A stretch of DNA of 64,000 bases from Mucilaginibacter terrenus. GTDB lineage: Bacteria; Bacteroidota; Bacteroidia; Sphingobacteriales; Sphingobacteriaceae. Made by a program: the position numbers and the translations under genes. Positions 16,887-26,441 of the stretch are shown here, one piece after another. Below the pieces are notes generated by a model. It was not told where the DNA came from. It ran no database searches and saw only the letters and a list, made by a program, of their open reading frames with translations. Location of the stretch: contig NZ_QWDE01000001.1 of NCBI RefSeq assembly GCF_003432065.1, forward strand, positions 2,046,001 to 2,110,000. The letters run 5' to 3'. Positions within the stretch are counted from its first letter, which is position 1. Every line of letters begins with the position of its first letter.

Positions 16887-19295
16887 ATGAGCAAGCAAAA
16901 AACTCAATTAACTACCTTTACCTTACCTGCCGGGGATACCAATCCCGACAATTCTGGTGACCTGGTAAAAAAATATCTATTTCACTGGCCACTGTTTGTA
17001 TTAGGCGTAATAATATTCGTTATACTGGCATTCTTCTATCTAAAAGTATCTAAACCCACCTATCCAATTGTTGCTACATTGGAATTTAAAGGCCCAACAA
17101 GTTCAGAAGGAACGGTTATTAATAAAAGTGGCCAGGATCAGCAACTGGACCCTATTAGCACTCCGGTTATCGTCGAGAACGAGATTGAAGTAATGCAATC
17201 AAAAAAGATCATGTACAAGGTGGTAAATGATCTTCAGCTTTGGGTTAACTATTCTACTAAGATAAACGGTAAAAAAGAGGATCTATACAAACGTAGTCCG
17301 GTGCTATTTTCTTTTGTAAAAACAACTGGTACAATAGACGGAAATGGTGCGAAACTTACCGTAATCATAAAAGACTCACAGACTTTTACCTTGTCGAATC
17401 CTGATGAAGGTGATAAGGACTATAAGTTTGGCAGCCCTGTGAAAAGCACTTTCGGTACATGGACTTTAACTGCTACCAATAATATAAGCGGCTATTTGGG
17501 TGCTACTATTAACATCAATGTTAGCGACCCCGATCAGGTTACCGACAACCAGCTCTCTAAGGTAAAAGTTGAGTTGGAGAATAAGGATGCACCTTTTGTT
17601 AACCTTTCTACCTCAGACGAGGTACCTGAACGAGGTAAAGACGTATTAAATGAGTTGATGGCCCAATATAAGGCAGATGCGATGTCATCAAAAAACAAAG
17701 ATGCTAAAAAGGCAATCGACTTTATTGACGCTCGATTAGATTCGTTAAACCGCAATTTAAGCATAGACGAAAAGGCGATAGAGGAATTTAAGAGCACTCA
17801 GGGCATGACCGACGTGACATCACAAGGTCAAGGCTTTAGAGATATAAGACAGGCTAATATAAAAGCTTTAAACGATGCCGAAATCCAGTTGAAAATACTT
17901 GATGGTTTGGAACGTACGCTTAAAGCATCCGGAGATGATATCTCTAAGTTACCTCCTACAAGCGCGTATTTGTCTGATCCGAGTTTAATGGCACTTTATG
18001 AAAAGCTAACTAATCTACAAACAAAAAGATCAGAAATGCTGGCAACAATCCCTGCTGGCAATCCAATGTTTGACCCAATAAATGATCAAATAAAAACGTT
18101 GCAAGTAGCTTTTAGAGAAAAGGTTAAAGCCTTGAAAGCATCGCAATTGGCTATCAAGTCGCAAATGCAGTCTTTTAATAACGGTATTATTTCAGACCTA
18201 AAGAAAATACCCGAACAAGACCGTGTTTACACTGCAATGAAACGGGAACAAGAAAGTAAAGAAAAAATATACTCCTACTTACTTGAAAAACGAGAATCTG
18301 TAGCATTAAGGTATGCCTCCACGGTGTCCGACTCCGAAATTGTTGATGATGCTCACGCCGGTAAAGCCAAGTGGCCTAAGCCGGGTATAGTTTATGCAAT
18401 TGCAGTATTGCTGGGACTCGCTGCACCGATTGGATTGCTTTACGCCAGGGAAAGCCTTAACGAACGGATTAGCAATCGTAAGCAAATTGAAGATGCTGTT
18501 AACGTTCCAATACTTGGTGAGTTATCTTACCAGGAGGATACTACCCCTATCGTGGTTACAGAAGGACGTGGGAAATTTGTTATCGGTGAGCAGTTCAGGG
18601 TGCTACGTACTAATTTGTCCCACCTTCACGCAAATAACAACTCGGGGCGTGTAACCTTATTTACCTCCAGCGTTGGTAGTGAAGGCAAGAGCTTTGTAAG
18701 CTCCAATCTGGCAGTTACTTTAGCCTATGCTTCAAGGAAAACAATTATTTTGGAGATGGACTTGCGTAAGCCAAAGATATCGGGAGTATTCAATCTTTCA
18801 TCTGAACACCCTGGAATAAGTGACTATTTGGCTGAAACAGCTAATGATGTAACTAAGCTTATACAACCATCAGGCATTCCAGGGTTAGACGTACTTGGTT
18901 GTGGTCCAATACAGCCAAATCCTTCAGAATTACTTGAAAAGGAACGTCTTGATGACCTTATAAACAAACTGAAGGAAAGCTACGACGATATACTTATCGA
19001 CTCACCTCCGATTCACCTGGTTACTGATGCTTACATCATCTCAAGAACGGCAGATGCAGTAGTTTACATGATTCGTCAGGGTCATACGTTAAAAGACGAA
19101 CTCGACTTTATTAATGACGTAGATTCTGCTAAACGTTTCCCCAAATTCACATTGGTATTTAACGGTATCAAACGAGATCAGTTCAACTATGGCTATGGTT
19201 ATACCAATAGCTACTACAGCTCTTACAATACATACACTGATAAAGAAAAAGAAACTTTAGGCTCTAAACTAAGAACATTCCTAAGGAGATTTTAA
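16887..19295 (+). CDS. Polysaccharide co-polymerase and tyrosine autokinase (Wzc-like)
   Basis: The 802-residue inner-membrane protein begins with a Wzz-type domain: first helix about residues 32-50, long coiled-coil periplasmic region ~250-480, second helix ~495-513. The cytoplasmic BY-kinase domain has Walker A SSVGSEGKS (594-602), Walker A' ILEMDLRKP (~625-633) and Walker B ILIDSPP. The tail carries a tyrosine cluster (Tyr768, 770, 772, 776, 777, 780, 783), the autophosphorylation site that cycles during polymerisation. It controls chain length and export together with the Wza-like protein. No separate Wzb-type phosphatase is seen in the window. Confidence 0.94.
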   Translation: MSKQKTQLTTFTLPAGDTNPDNSGDLVKKYLFHWPLFVLGVIIFVILAFFYLKVSKPTYPIVATLEFKGPTSSEGTVINKSGQDQQLDPISTPVIVENEIEVMQSKKIMYKVVNDLQLWVNYSTKINGKKEDLYKRSPVLFSFVKTTGTIDGNGAKLTVIIKDSQTFTLSNPDEGDKDYKFGSPVKSTFGTWTLTATNNISGYLGATININVSDPDQVTDNQLSKVKVELENKDAPFVNLSTSDEVPERGKDVLNELMAQYKADAMSSKNKDAKKAIDFIDARLDSLNRNLSIDEKAIEEFKSTQGMTDVTSQGQGFRDIRQANIKALNDAEIQLKILDGLERTLKASGDDISKLPPTSAYLSDPSLMALYEKLTNLQTKRSEMLATIPAGNPMFDPINDQIKTLQVAFREKVKALKASQLAIKSQMQSFNNGIISDLKKIPEQDRVYTAMKREQESKEKIYSYLLEKRESVALRYASTVSDSEIVDDAHAGKAKWPKPGIVYAIAVLLGLAAPIGLLYARESLNERISNRKQIEDAVNVPILGELSYQEDTTPIVVTEGRGKFVIGEQFRVLRTNLSHLHANNNSGRVTLFTSSVGSEGKSFVSSNLAVTLAYASRKTIILEMDLRKPKISGVFNLSSEHPGISDYLAETANDVTKLIQPSGIPGLDVLGCGPIQPNPSELLEKERLDDLINKLKESYDDILIDSPPIHLVTDAYIISRTADAVVYMIRQGHTLKDELDFINDVDSAKRFPKFTLVFNGIKRDQFNYGYGYTNSYYSSYNTYTDKEKETLGSKLRTFLRRF

Positions 19296-19427
19296 TCTGC
19301 AGTAGTGCAGTAACAAGTTTATACTATCGCAATATTTTACTTGTAATATGGTAAACTCCTAACATTCAGCTCAACTATTACGTTCAATTACCTTAGGTTT
19401 AATTAACAAAAGAAAAATCCAATCCTA

Positions 19428-20825
19428 ATGAACAAAGCTATAACGAAAATTTGCTGTATCGGCGCAGGTTATGTAGGTGGGCCTACAATGGCCGTAATTG
19501 CACAAAAGTGTCCGCACATTAAAGTCACTGTTGTTGATTTAAACCAGGCCCGTATAGATGCCTGGAATGATCCAAATACAGAAAACATACCTGTTTATGA
19601 GCCTGGCCTGGCAGAGGTCGTAGCAGAAGCAAGAGGCAGAAATTTATTCTTTTCTACCCAAGTTGATGAGGCAATTGCTGACGCCGAGATGATTTTTATA
19701 TCGGTAAACACACCTACCAAAACTTATGGTACCGGTAAGGGAATGGCCGCCGATCTTAAATATATCGAGCTTTGCGCCAGGCAGATTGCCAGAGTATCAA
19801 AGACAGACAAGATAGTTGTTGAAAAATCTACTTTGCCAGTGAGAACTGCTGAAGCTGTGAAAAGTATACTGCAGAACACCGGCAACAATGTTCAATTTCA
19901 GATATTGTCTAATCCTGAATTCTTAGCGGAAGGAACAGCAGTGGAAGACCTCCACGCTCCAGATCGTATTTTAATAGGTGGTGATACAACAGAAGAAGGT
20001 CAAATAGCTATCCAGGCACTTGTTGACGTTTATGCTAATTGGGTGCCTAAAGAACGTATATTAACTACCAACCTTTGGTCTTCTGAGCTTTCTAAATTAA
20101 CGGCAAACGCTTTTCTTGCGCAGCGTGTATCATCAATAAACGCATTATCTGAGCTTTGTGAACATACAGGCGCAGATATTTCAGAGGTATCGCGTTCAAT
20201 CGGTACTGATAGCCGTATTGGCCCGAAGTTCCTTAATGCATCAGTTGGCTTTGGTGGCTCGTGCTTTCAAAAAGACATTCTTAACCTTGTGTATATAGCC
20301 CGCTCTTACGGCTTAACACAAGTTGCTGATTACTGGGAACAGGTTATCATCATGAATGATCATCAAAAAAGACGTTTTGCTACTAAAATTGTTAAAACGC
20401 TTTACAACACCATTTCAGGCAAAAAGATTGCTTTCCTAGGTTGGGCGTTTAAAAAAGACACCAATGACACCCGCGAATCTGCTGCTATTTATGTTGCTGA
20501 CGATCTTTTAAACGAGCAGGCAACTATTGCTGTTTACGATCCAAAGGTTGCTGAAGACCAAATATTAGGCGATTTAAACTATTTGGAAACTCGTAAAGCT
20601 GAAAAGAATGCAGAGTTGGTGGACGTATATGAAGATGCATACGCCTGCTGCAAAGGCGCCCATGCCATAGCGGTAATGACAGAATGGGATGAGTTTAAAA
20701 CTTATGACTGGCAACGTATTTACGACAACATGATTAAGCCAGCCTTTTTGTTTGATGGCAGAAATGTGGTCAACAAAAAAGCTCTGACCGAAATTGGTTT
20801 TAAGGTTTATAGTATAGGTAAATAA
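19428..20825 (+). CDS. ugd: UDP-glucose 6-dehydrogenase
   Basis: The 465-residue enzyme makes UDP-glucuronate from UDP-glucose by two NAD+-dependent oxidations. Visible are the N-terminal Rossmann [12 protein letters not shown] (~11-22), [13 protein letters not shown], the [24 protein letters not shown] block, the catalytic cysteine in [10 protein letters not shown] (Cys279), and the C-terminal domain with [14 protein letters not shown]. Length and motifs fit the longer, eukaryote-like UGD subfamily common in Bacteroidota. The product would feed uronic acid (or downstream xylose/pentose) into the polymer. It is 132 bp downstream of the kinase and 29 bp before the flippase. Confidence 0.95.
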   Translation: MNKAITKICCIGAGYVGGPTMAVIAQKCPHIKVTVVDLNQARIDAWNDPNTENIPVYEPGLAEVVAEARGRNLFFSTQVDEAIADAEMIFISVNTPTKTYGTGKGMAADLKYIELCARQIARVSKTDKIVVEKSTLPVRTAEAVKSILQNTGNNVQFQILSNPEFLAEGTAVEDLHAPDRILIGGDTTEEGQIAIQALVDVYANWVPKERILTTNLWSSELSKLTANAFLAQRVSSINALSELCEHTGADISEVSRSIGTDSRIGPKFLNASVGFGGSCFQKDILNLVYIARSYGLTQVADYWEQVIIMNDHQKRRFATKIVKTLYNTISGKKIAFLGWAFKKDTNDTRESAAIYVADDLLNEQATIAVYDPKVAEDQILGDLNYLETRKAEKNAELVDVYEDAYACCKGAHAIAVMTEWDEFKTYDWQRIYDNMIKPAFLFDGRNVVNKKALTEIGFKVYSIGK

Positions 20826-20854
20826 GTCAACAAATAACATTATCACGACTTATT

Positions 20855-22201
20855 ATGATTCAAGCAATTAAGAGCAAACTCTTTTTACTTCTAAACAAAG
20901 GCCACGAAAGATCTTCAAAAGCTAAAAAGAATGTTGCTCTTTCATTGTTGTTGAAAGGTGGGAGTATTGCCATTAATTTGCTAATGGTACCGCTCACTAT
21001 CAACTATGTTAATCCGGAAAAATATGGTATTTGGCTAAGTGTAAGTACAATCGTTTTATGGTTTAACTTTTTTGATATCGGCCTAGGCAATGGGTTACGT
21101 AATCAACTGTCTATAGCTATTGCAAATGATGATATTAAGACCGTTAGGAAATTAATAAGTACTGCTTACGCCTCTTTAATCATCATTTCTATAGGGCTGT
21201 TTTGTATTTTTTGGATGGTAAATCATCTTGTGAATTATTCATCCATTCTGAACATTTCTGCTAATTATCAAAATGATATTAAGGACTTAATGGGTATCAT
21301 TTTTGGCTTCTTTTGTATACAATTTGTTTTGCAAATAATTAATTCTATAAACTATGCATTTCAACAATCATCAGCGGTGTCTTTCACGTTATTATTTGGG
21401 AGTCTGCTGTCTCTGATATTTATAGTTGTTTTTAAGTATACAACATCAGGCAGCCTTTTAAATTTAGGAATAGCATACTTTTCCGGCACTTTATTATCGC
21501 TCATAACAATTAATGTTTATTTCTTTGGATTTAAAAGACCGGATCTAATCCCCTCCTTGAAAGACATCTCTTTCGCGAGCTCTAAAAGTATCATGAATGT
21601 AGGTGGTAAGTTTTTTGTCATAAGCATGGCAGGAATCGTTCAATATCAAACAGACAACGTATTAATCAGCAGGTACTTCCATCCCACCAGCGTAACAGAA
21701 TACAACGTTGCCTATAAGCTATTCAGCGTAATTTTGATGGTGTTTGGCATTGTCATGACCCCTGTATGGAGCGCCGTTACAGAAGCAAAGGTTAAAGGTG
21801 ATTATAGTTGGATCAAAGCTTTAGAAAAGAATCTTTTTAAAATATGGATGGGTTTTGCAGTTGCTGCAATAATTATCTTATTACTGTCTCCATATATCTT
21901 TAACATATGGTTACATAGAATGGTAAAGGTTCACTTCATCACCAGCTTAGGAGTAATGCTTTATGTGCTATCAATGTCCTACGGAATGATTTATGTTCAC
22001 ATCTTAAACGGATTAGGTCGGCTTAAAACTCAATTTTACATCTCTTTAGTAACGATGGTACTATTTATCCCAATGACTTACCTAATAGCTATAAAAATGA
22101 ATTTAGGCATTTTAGGAATCAGTATCAGTTTAATTATAGCCAATGCCAATGGCCTGCTGGCTGCGCCACTTGAGTTCAAAAAAATTTTTAAAAAGCTTTA
22201 A
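20855..22201 (+). CDS. Wzx-type polysaccharide flippase (copy 2)
   Basis: The 448-residue polytopic protein of the polysaccharide transporter/MOP superfamily has about 12-14 hydrophobic helices. It shares MVPLTINYVNPEKYGIW, NFFDIGLGNGLRNQLS, FFCIQFVLQ and the QTDNVLISRYF block with the copy at 11500-12861. It moves lipid-linked repeat units to the periplasmic face. It is followed within 2 bp by a glycosyltransferase, so it is clearly part of the operon. Having two flippases in one locus suggests two different repeat units or a duplicated cluster. Confidence 0.9.
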   Translation: MIQAIKSKLFLLLNKGHERSSKAKKNVALSLLLKGGSIAINLLMVPLTINYVNPEKYGIWLSVSTIVLWFNFFDIGLGNGLRNQLSIAIANDDIKTVRKLISTAYASLIIISIGLFCIFWMVNHLVNYSSILNISANYQNDIKDLMGIIFGFFCIQFVLQIINSINYAFQQSSAVSFTLLFGSLLSLIFIVVFKYTTSGSLLNLGIAYFSGTLLSLITINVYFFGFKRPDLIPSLKDISFASSKSIMNVGGKFFVISMAGIVQYQTDNVLISRYFHPTSVTEYNVAYKLFSVILMVFGIVMTPVWSAVTEAKVKGDYSWIKALEKNLFKIWMGFAVAAIIILLLSPYIFNIWLHRMVKVHFITSLGVMLYVLSMSYGMIYVHILNGLGRLKTQFYISLVTMVLFIPMTYLIAIKMNLGILGISISLIIANANGLLAAPLEFKKIFKKL

Positions 22202-22203
22202 AA

Positions 22204-23427
22204 ATGCGCATTCTTTGGTTCACAAATACACCCTCTTTATTTAACAACCATGTTACCTCAAATAATGGAGGCGGGTGGATCTCTTCATTGGAGGAGTCTA
22301 TTGTTGATGAGCCTGAGTTAGAACTCGCAATTAGCTTTTTTTCTACTGATAAATCATTCAAAGTAAAACAAAATAAAACTACATATTATCCAATTGCGCT
22401 TTACGACAGTTTTTTGAAAAGAACCAAGCACGTGTTATTTTATGAAAAATACGATGCTGTTGAGGTGCAAGCATTCTTGCAGGTGATAGCAGATTTCCAG
22501 CCCGATATTATACATATCTTTGGCAGCGAAAAAAGTTTTGGATTAATTTCGTATTATACTAAAATACCTGTAGTCATTCATTTACAGGGTATTTTAATTC
22601 CGTACATGAACGCTTGGTTCCCGCCAGGAGTAAGCAACTTTGACTATTTACGTTATGCTGGAATTAAGAACTATATATCTTATATAAAAAAGCTTCGTAT
22701 CTATAAATTAAATGCTAAACGCGAACATAAGATATTAGCCAACTGCCCAAACTTTATTGGCCGCACCACTTGGGACAACAATGTGGCTGCATTATACAAC
22801 GGCAAAGCCCGCTACTTCTACTGCAGCGAAATGCTAAGAAGTGCTTTTTACAACGCAGTGCCATGGCAAAATTATGGCACTGAAATCATTGAAATAATCA
22901 CAACCATATCGCCCAATTTATATAAAGGCTTTGACTTGATCCTTAAAACGGCCAGTCTGTTAAAATCAGTATCGAATGTAAAATTCAGGTGGAAGGTATT
23001 CGGGCTTAGTTCCTATACATTTTGGGAAAAAAAATTAAATTTATATGCAAAGGACCTGAACGTTGAGTTACTTGGAATAGCAAACGCCAATGAACTTATC
23101 GATGCCATTTTGAGTTCGTCGGTTTTTGTACACCCATCTTATATTGACAACAGCCCAAATAGTGTTTGCGAAGCCCAACTGTTGGGCATTCCGGTAATTG
23201 CGACGAATACAGGAGGCTTACCGTCGATCATCAATCATCAGGAAGATGGTTTTCTGGTCCCTGCAAACGACCCGTTTAGTTTATGCAGTGCTATACTTCA
23301 ACTTCACAAGAACAGAGAATTAGCCAGTACAATAGGAGCAAAAGGCCGTATTACTGCTTTGGCAAGGCACAATAAGGAAACAATTATTAAAGATAACCTA
23401 AGTGTTTACAAGGCTCTTTTAAATTGA
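22204..23427 (+). CDS. Glycosyltransferase family 4 (GT-B)
   Basis: The 407-residue GT-B enzyme has an N-terminal half opening with MRILWFTNTPS and a C-terminal GT4 donor-binding domain. That domain has the SPNLYKGFDLILKTASLL block (~240-255) and SYIDNSPNSVCEAQLLGIPVIATNTGGLPSII (~315-345), which holds the EX7E-like nucleotide-sugar site. It is cytoplasmic or membrane-associated and adds a sugar to the lipid-linked repeat unit. Donor and linkage cannot be read from sequence. It starts 2 bp after the flippase stop. Confidence 0.9.
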   Translation: MRILWFTNTPSLFNNHVTSNNGGGWISSLEESIVDEPELELAISFFSTDKSFKVKQNKTTYYPIALYDSFLKRTKHVLFYEKYDAVEVQAFLQVIADFQPDIIHIFGSEKSFGLISYYTKIPVVIHLQGILIPYMNAWFPPGVSNFDYLRYAGIKNYISYIKKLRIYKLNAKREHKILANCPNFIGRTTWDNNVAALYNGKARYFYCSEMLRSAFYNAVPWQNYGTEIIEIITTISPNLYKGFDLILKTASLLKSVSNVKFRWKVFGLSSYTFWEKKLNLYAKDLNVELLGIANANELIDAILSSSVFVHPSYIDNSPNSVCEAQLLGIPVIATNTGGLPSIINHQEDGFLVPANDPFSLCSAILQLHKNRELASTIGAKGRITALARHNKETIIKDNLSVYKALLN

Positions 23428-23432
23428 TAAAC

Positions 23433-24050
23433 ATGCTATTAAGATATATTTTAAAAGGGTTAAAGCATGTTTATTTTCAACTATCGTTACCAATTTGCTG
23501 GGTTATAACGTTTGTTAAATTTAAAATGAATGGCGTAAAATTTCACTCAGACTTTGTAGCTAGAGGGGTACCTATAGTTAACGTGAACTTAAAAGGCCAT
23601 TTTAACATAGGTAAAAAATTTAGTATGAACAGCGGCAAGTATCACAACATGATAGGCCGGCAGCAACAGTGCTATTTTATTGTAAACGATGGTGGCAGTA
23701 TAACCATTGGAGACAATGTAGGGGTTAGCTGCATTTCTATTGTAAGCCAACGCAATATTACTATTGGTAACAACGTAAGAATTGGCGGAGGGGTTGCCAT
23801 ATATGATACAGATTTTCATCCTATTGAAGCAGCAAAAAGGCTGAGCCGGGCCGAACACAATAGTAATGTGAATACAGCACCTGTACACATTAGCGATGGA
23901 GCATTTATTGGCGCACATGCCATCATCTTAAAAGGTGTAACTATTGGCAAAAATGCTGTAGTTGGTGCCGGGGCTGTGGTTGCCCGTTCTATACCCGACA
24001 ACGAAATTTGGGCAGGCAACCCCGCAAAACTAATAAAGAAATTATTGTGA
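23433..24050 (+). CDS. Left-handed beta-helix acyltransferase (O-acetyltransferase)
   Basis: The 205-residue protein starts at ATG 23433, 5 bp after the glycosyltransferase stop (an in-frame TTG at 23424 is possible). It carries hexapeptide repeats typical of the LbH acetyltransferase family (ITIGDNVGVSC, ITIGNNVRIGGGVAIYDTDFHPI, VTIGKNAVVGAGAVVARSI). The DTDFHPI stretch contains the likely catalytic His. The C-terminus NEIWAGNPAKLIKKL is the usual ending. It most likely O-acetylates a sugar of the repeat unit using acetyl-CoA. Confidence 0.9.
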   Translation: MLLRYILKGLKHVYFQLSLPICWVITFVKFKMNGVKFHSDFVARGVPIVNVNLKGHFNIGKKFSMNSGKYHNMIGRQQQCYFIVNDGGSITIGDNVGVSCISIVSQRNITIGNNVRIGGGVAIYDTDFHPIEAAKRLSRAEHNSNVNTAPVHISDGAFIGAHAIILKGVTIGKNAVVGAGAVVARSIPDNEIWAGNPAKLIKKLL

Positions 24051-25246
24051 ATAAAAGAAAGTTAATCCCCTATTTATATTACTTCATTCTAATAGGATCT
24101 GTGAGCTTTAGCATGTTCATACAGAGTAAGATTTTCTTATTTAGAATATTGAGTGTTGGTGCAGTTATCGGCTTTTATGTAGTTGCTGCATTGTGTAACG
24201 GAGTAATCAGAAGAAAAGGTGGTGCCAATTCTGGTAATAAGTTTATATTGTTATACTTATTTTTTGTTGTTGGTGTCTTAGTTTGGTCTTTGACTCCGGA
24301 AACAACTCAGCTAATAACATTATTTACAAACCCTTTAGCATTTTTAGGCTTTTTCATCGCAATTGTCGCACTGTCCATTGAAGATAATTCAATTACAGTT
24401 TTAATGAAAATAGCAAAAGTCTCCAATACAATATTCCCGTTAATTGTTTTACTGGATTTATATCTTTTTCGTGGTGAAAAGGCAGTGTTAATTAACGAAG
24501 CTTGCTATTTAATACTATTTGAGTTTTTGTTTATAAATGAGCAAAAACCGATTAGAAAAATTTATCTAATCTTGTTGATGCTTTCTATAATATTCATATC
24601 AAACTTCTTTGTTGATAGAGCTATTACAATTAGGTTTGCTGGTATTTTTGTACTGTATTATCTGTTTTATATCTTCAAATTTCTTAGAACAAAGATTTTC
24701 AAAATAAGTGTACTTGCCGTAACAACGGCCGCGTTAACAATCGTTACTCTATATTTTGAAAAGGTTTTTATTCATGTTACATCACTCATAAAATCAAACT
24801 CTGTTAATACTGTAGATACTAGAACTTTTATATTCAATGAGTTTTTTTCTAAGTTTAAAGGAACAGATTGGATAGCTGGTAGAGGTTATTTAGGCACCTA
24901 CTTCAGTCCTTATTTTTATCATAATAATGCTGAAGGGGGCGATCAGCCAATACGATTCTCAGCTGAAATTGGTATTGTAGATATCTTGCTTAAGGGCGGG
25001 CTCATATTACTTGTACCATTTCTTTTCATAATTATAAAAGCTTTAATTGATGGTTTTTTAAATAAGGAATTTAAATCAATGGGGTTTAGATTGTCTATTT
25101 TCTTGTTGATGGAGTTCTTCTTATTAAGTATAGATAACTTCGCTGCATTTTCAACACACTACATGTTTATTTGGCTTGCCATAGGAGTAATTTATAACGA
25201 GAAAAAAAACAATACAGTGTTTGTGGTAGAAAAAACTAAAGGGTAA
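24047..25246 (+). CDS. Wzy-like polysaccharide polymerase (candidate 1)
   Basis: This 399-residue, very hydrophobic protein has roughly 10-11 helices and one larger periplasmic loop (about residues 230-310, with TRTFIFNEFFSKFKGTDWIAGRGY), the layout of O-antigen polymerases. I place the start at GTG 24047, overlapping the previous stop as GTGA; a longer frame back to a TTG at 24008 would overlap the acetyltransferase. The segment is strikingly AT-rich. Polymerases diverge too fast for a firm call, so this is topology and context. Confidence 0.65.
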   Translation: MNKRKLIPYLYYFILIGSVSFSMFIQSKIFLFRILSVGAVIGFYVVAALCNGVIRRKGGANSGNKFILLYLFFVVGVLVWSLTPETTQLITLFTNPLAFLGFFIAIVALSIEDNSITVLMKIAKVSNTIFPLIVLLDLYLFRGEKAVLINEACYLILFEFLFINEQKPIRKIYLILLMLSIIFISNFFVDRAITIRFAGIFVLYYLFYIFKFLRTKIFKISVLAVTTAALTIVTLYFEKVFIHVTSLIKSNSVNTVDTRTFIFNEFFSKFKGTDWIAGRGYLGTYFSPYFYHNNAEGGDQPIRFSAEIGIVDILLKGGLILLVPFLFIIIKALIDGFLNKEFKSMGFRLSIFLLMEFFLLSIDNFAAFSTHYMFIWLAIGVIYNEKKNNTVFVVEKTKG

Positions 25247-25256
25247 GGCAATACCA

Positions 25257-26441
25257 ATGCAAAATAAAGTATACTTTCTTATAGATCCAATACTTAAAGG
25301 TAGCCGCCTCCAGCTAACCTACTATTTTATAGAGTCGTTACATCCGTCAGCTGAGGCAATATATTTGTTTACCAGGGTAAATTATCGTGATAAGCATTTC
25401 GATGAACTAATAAACCAGAAGTATCCTAAATTGATAATTATTGAAACTGTTGACATTAAGGATGCCTGGATACGATCAATCAAACCAAACGAATTTAAAT
25501 CTATAGCAAAAGCAATTGTTGAGCAACATAAACTTATTGCTGCGCAAAGGAATGTAACTGTGTTCTTTACTGCTATTGATGATTACTACTTTTCTTTATA
25601 CTTATATATTAATTGGCTTAAATCCGAAATGGCTTGTAGGTTTGTTTACCTCCGGTACCGTATAAATTTCATGATAGCGGCACCAGCAAGCGCCAAGGAA
25701 AAAGTAAAGAATAAGCTACAAAAAATATTGCTTAAACATATTTGTAAAAAGCCCGACCTGCTCTTGATAATGGACGAAAGGGCCATGAACAAACCGGAGA
25801 TATTTAATTTCTGTGATGTCGACTTTTTACCTGAACCCTGGGAAGGAACGTTTGGCCAAAACTCACGTGAGCAAAGTCGTTTAGTTATGAATTTGCCTGT
25901 AGATGATTTTGTTTTCCTTACAATCGGAAAACAAAATAAAAGAAAAGGATTGTTGGATATCCTTAAAGCTTTGGATTATGATAAGGATATTCTAACGCGA
26001 TCTAAATTTCTAATTGTAGGTAAAATTGAGGATGAGATTTTACAGGAAGCTACAACATTAATTGGACGATTGGGTGAAAACGTCATACAGGTTAATCGTT
26101 TTATAGACGAAATGGATTTACCTTATTACTATGACGGTAGCGACTGTATACTTCTTCCATATTCGTTGGATTTTCAGTTTACCAGTGGCGTTTTAACGCG
26201 TGCTGCCGCTTCAAACATTCCAGTTATAACTACTAACCACGGGGTAGTGGGGCACCGGGTGCTTGCCAATAAACTGGGTACAACTTATAAAAGCAGCGAT
26301 TTTGTAAAGCTAAGTGCGTTGCTTAAAGAAATGATTGAAAGTAATAGAACAATAAAAGCAAACCAAAACAAAAACAACCCCGATATTTGGAACGGAAGAA
26401 TAGATAACTTCAAACAAACATTTAAAAACATCATTGGCTAA
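25257..26441 (+). CDS. Glycosyltransferase (GT4-like, GT-B fold)
   Basis: The 394-residue protein has a C-terminal GT4-like half: FVFLTIGKQNKRKGLLDILKAL (~218-240), VNRFIDEMDLPYYYDGSDCILLPYS (~280-305) and FTSGVLTRAAASNIPVITTNHGVVG (~310-335). The usual EX7E glutamate region is changed (SGVLTRAA), so catalytic residues are uncertain. It overlaps the next gene by one base (TAATG at 26439-26443), indicating translational coupling. Role: addition of a sugar to the repeat unit. Confidence 0.82.
   Translation: MQNKVYFLIDPILKGSRLQLTYYFIESLHPSAEAIYLFTRVNYRDKHFDELINQKYPKLIIIETVDIKDAWIRSIKPNEFKSIAKAIVEQHKLIAAQRNVTVFFTAIDDYYFSLYLYINWLKSEMACRFVYLRYRINFMIAAPASAKEKVKNKLQKILLKHICKKPDLLLIMDERAMNKPEIFNFCDVDFLPEPWEGTFGQNSREQSRLVMNLPVDDFVFLTIGKQNKRKGLLDILKALDYDKDILTRSKFLIVGKIEDEILQEATTLIGRLGENVIQVNRFIDEMDLPYYYDGSDCILLPYSLDFQFTSGVLTRAAASNIPVITTNHGVVGHRVLANKLGTTYKSSDFVKLSALLKEMIESNRTIKANQNKNNPDIWNGRIDNFKQTFKNIIG

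Noticed and set aside
23589..24019. Minus-strand frames opposite the acetyltransferase at 23433
   Set aside because: Mirror of hexapeptide repeat codons, not genes.
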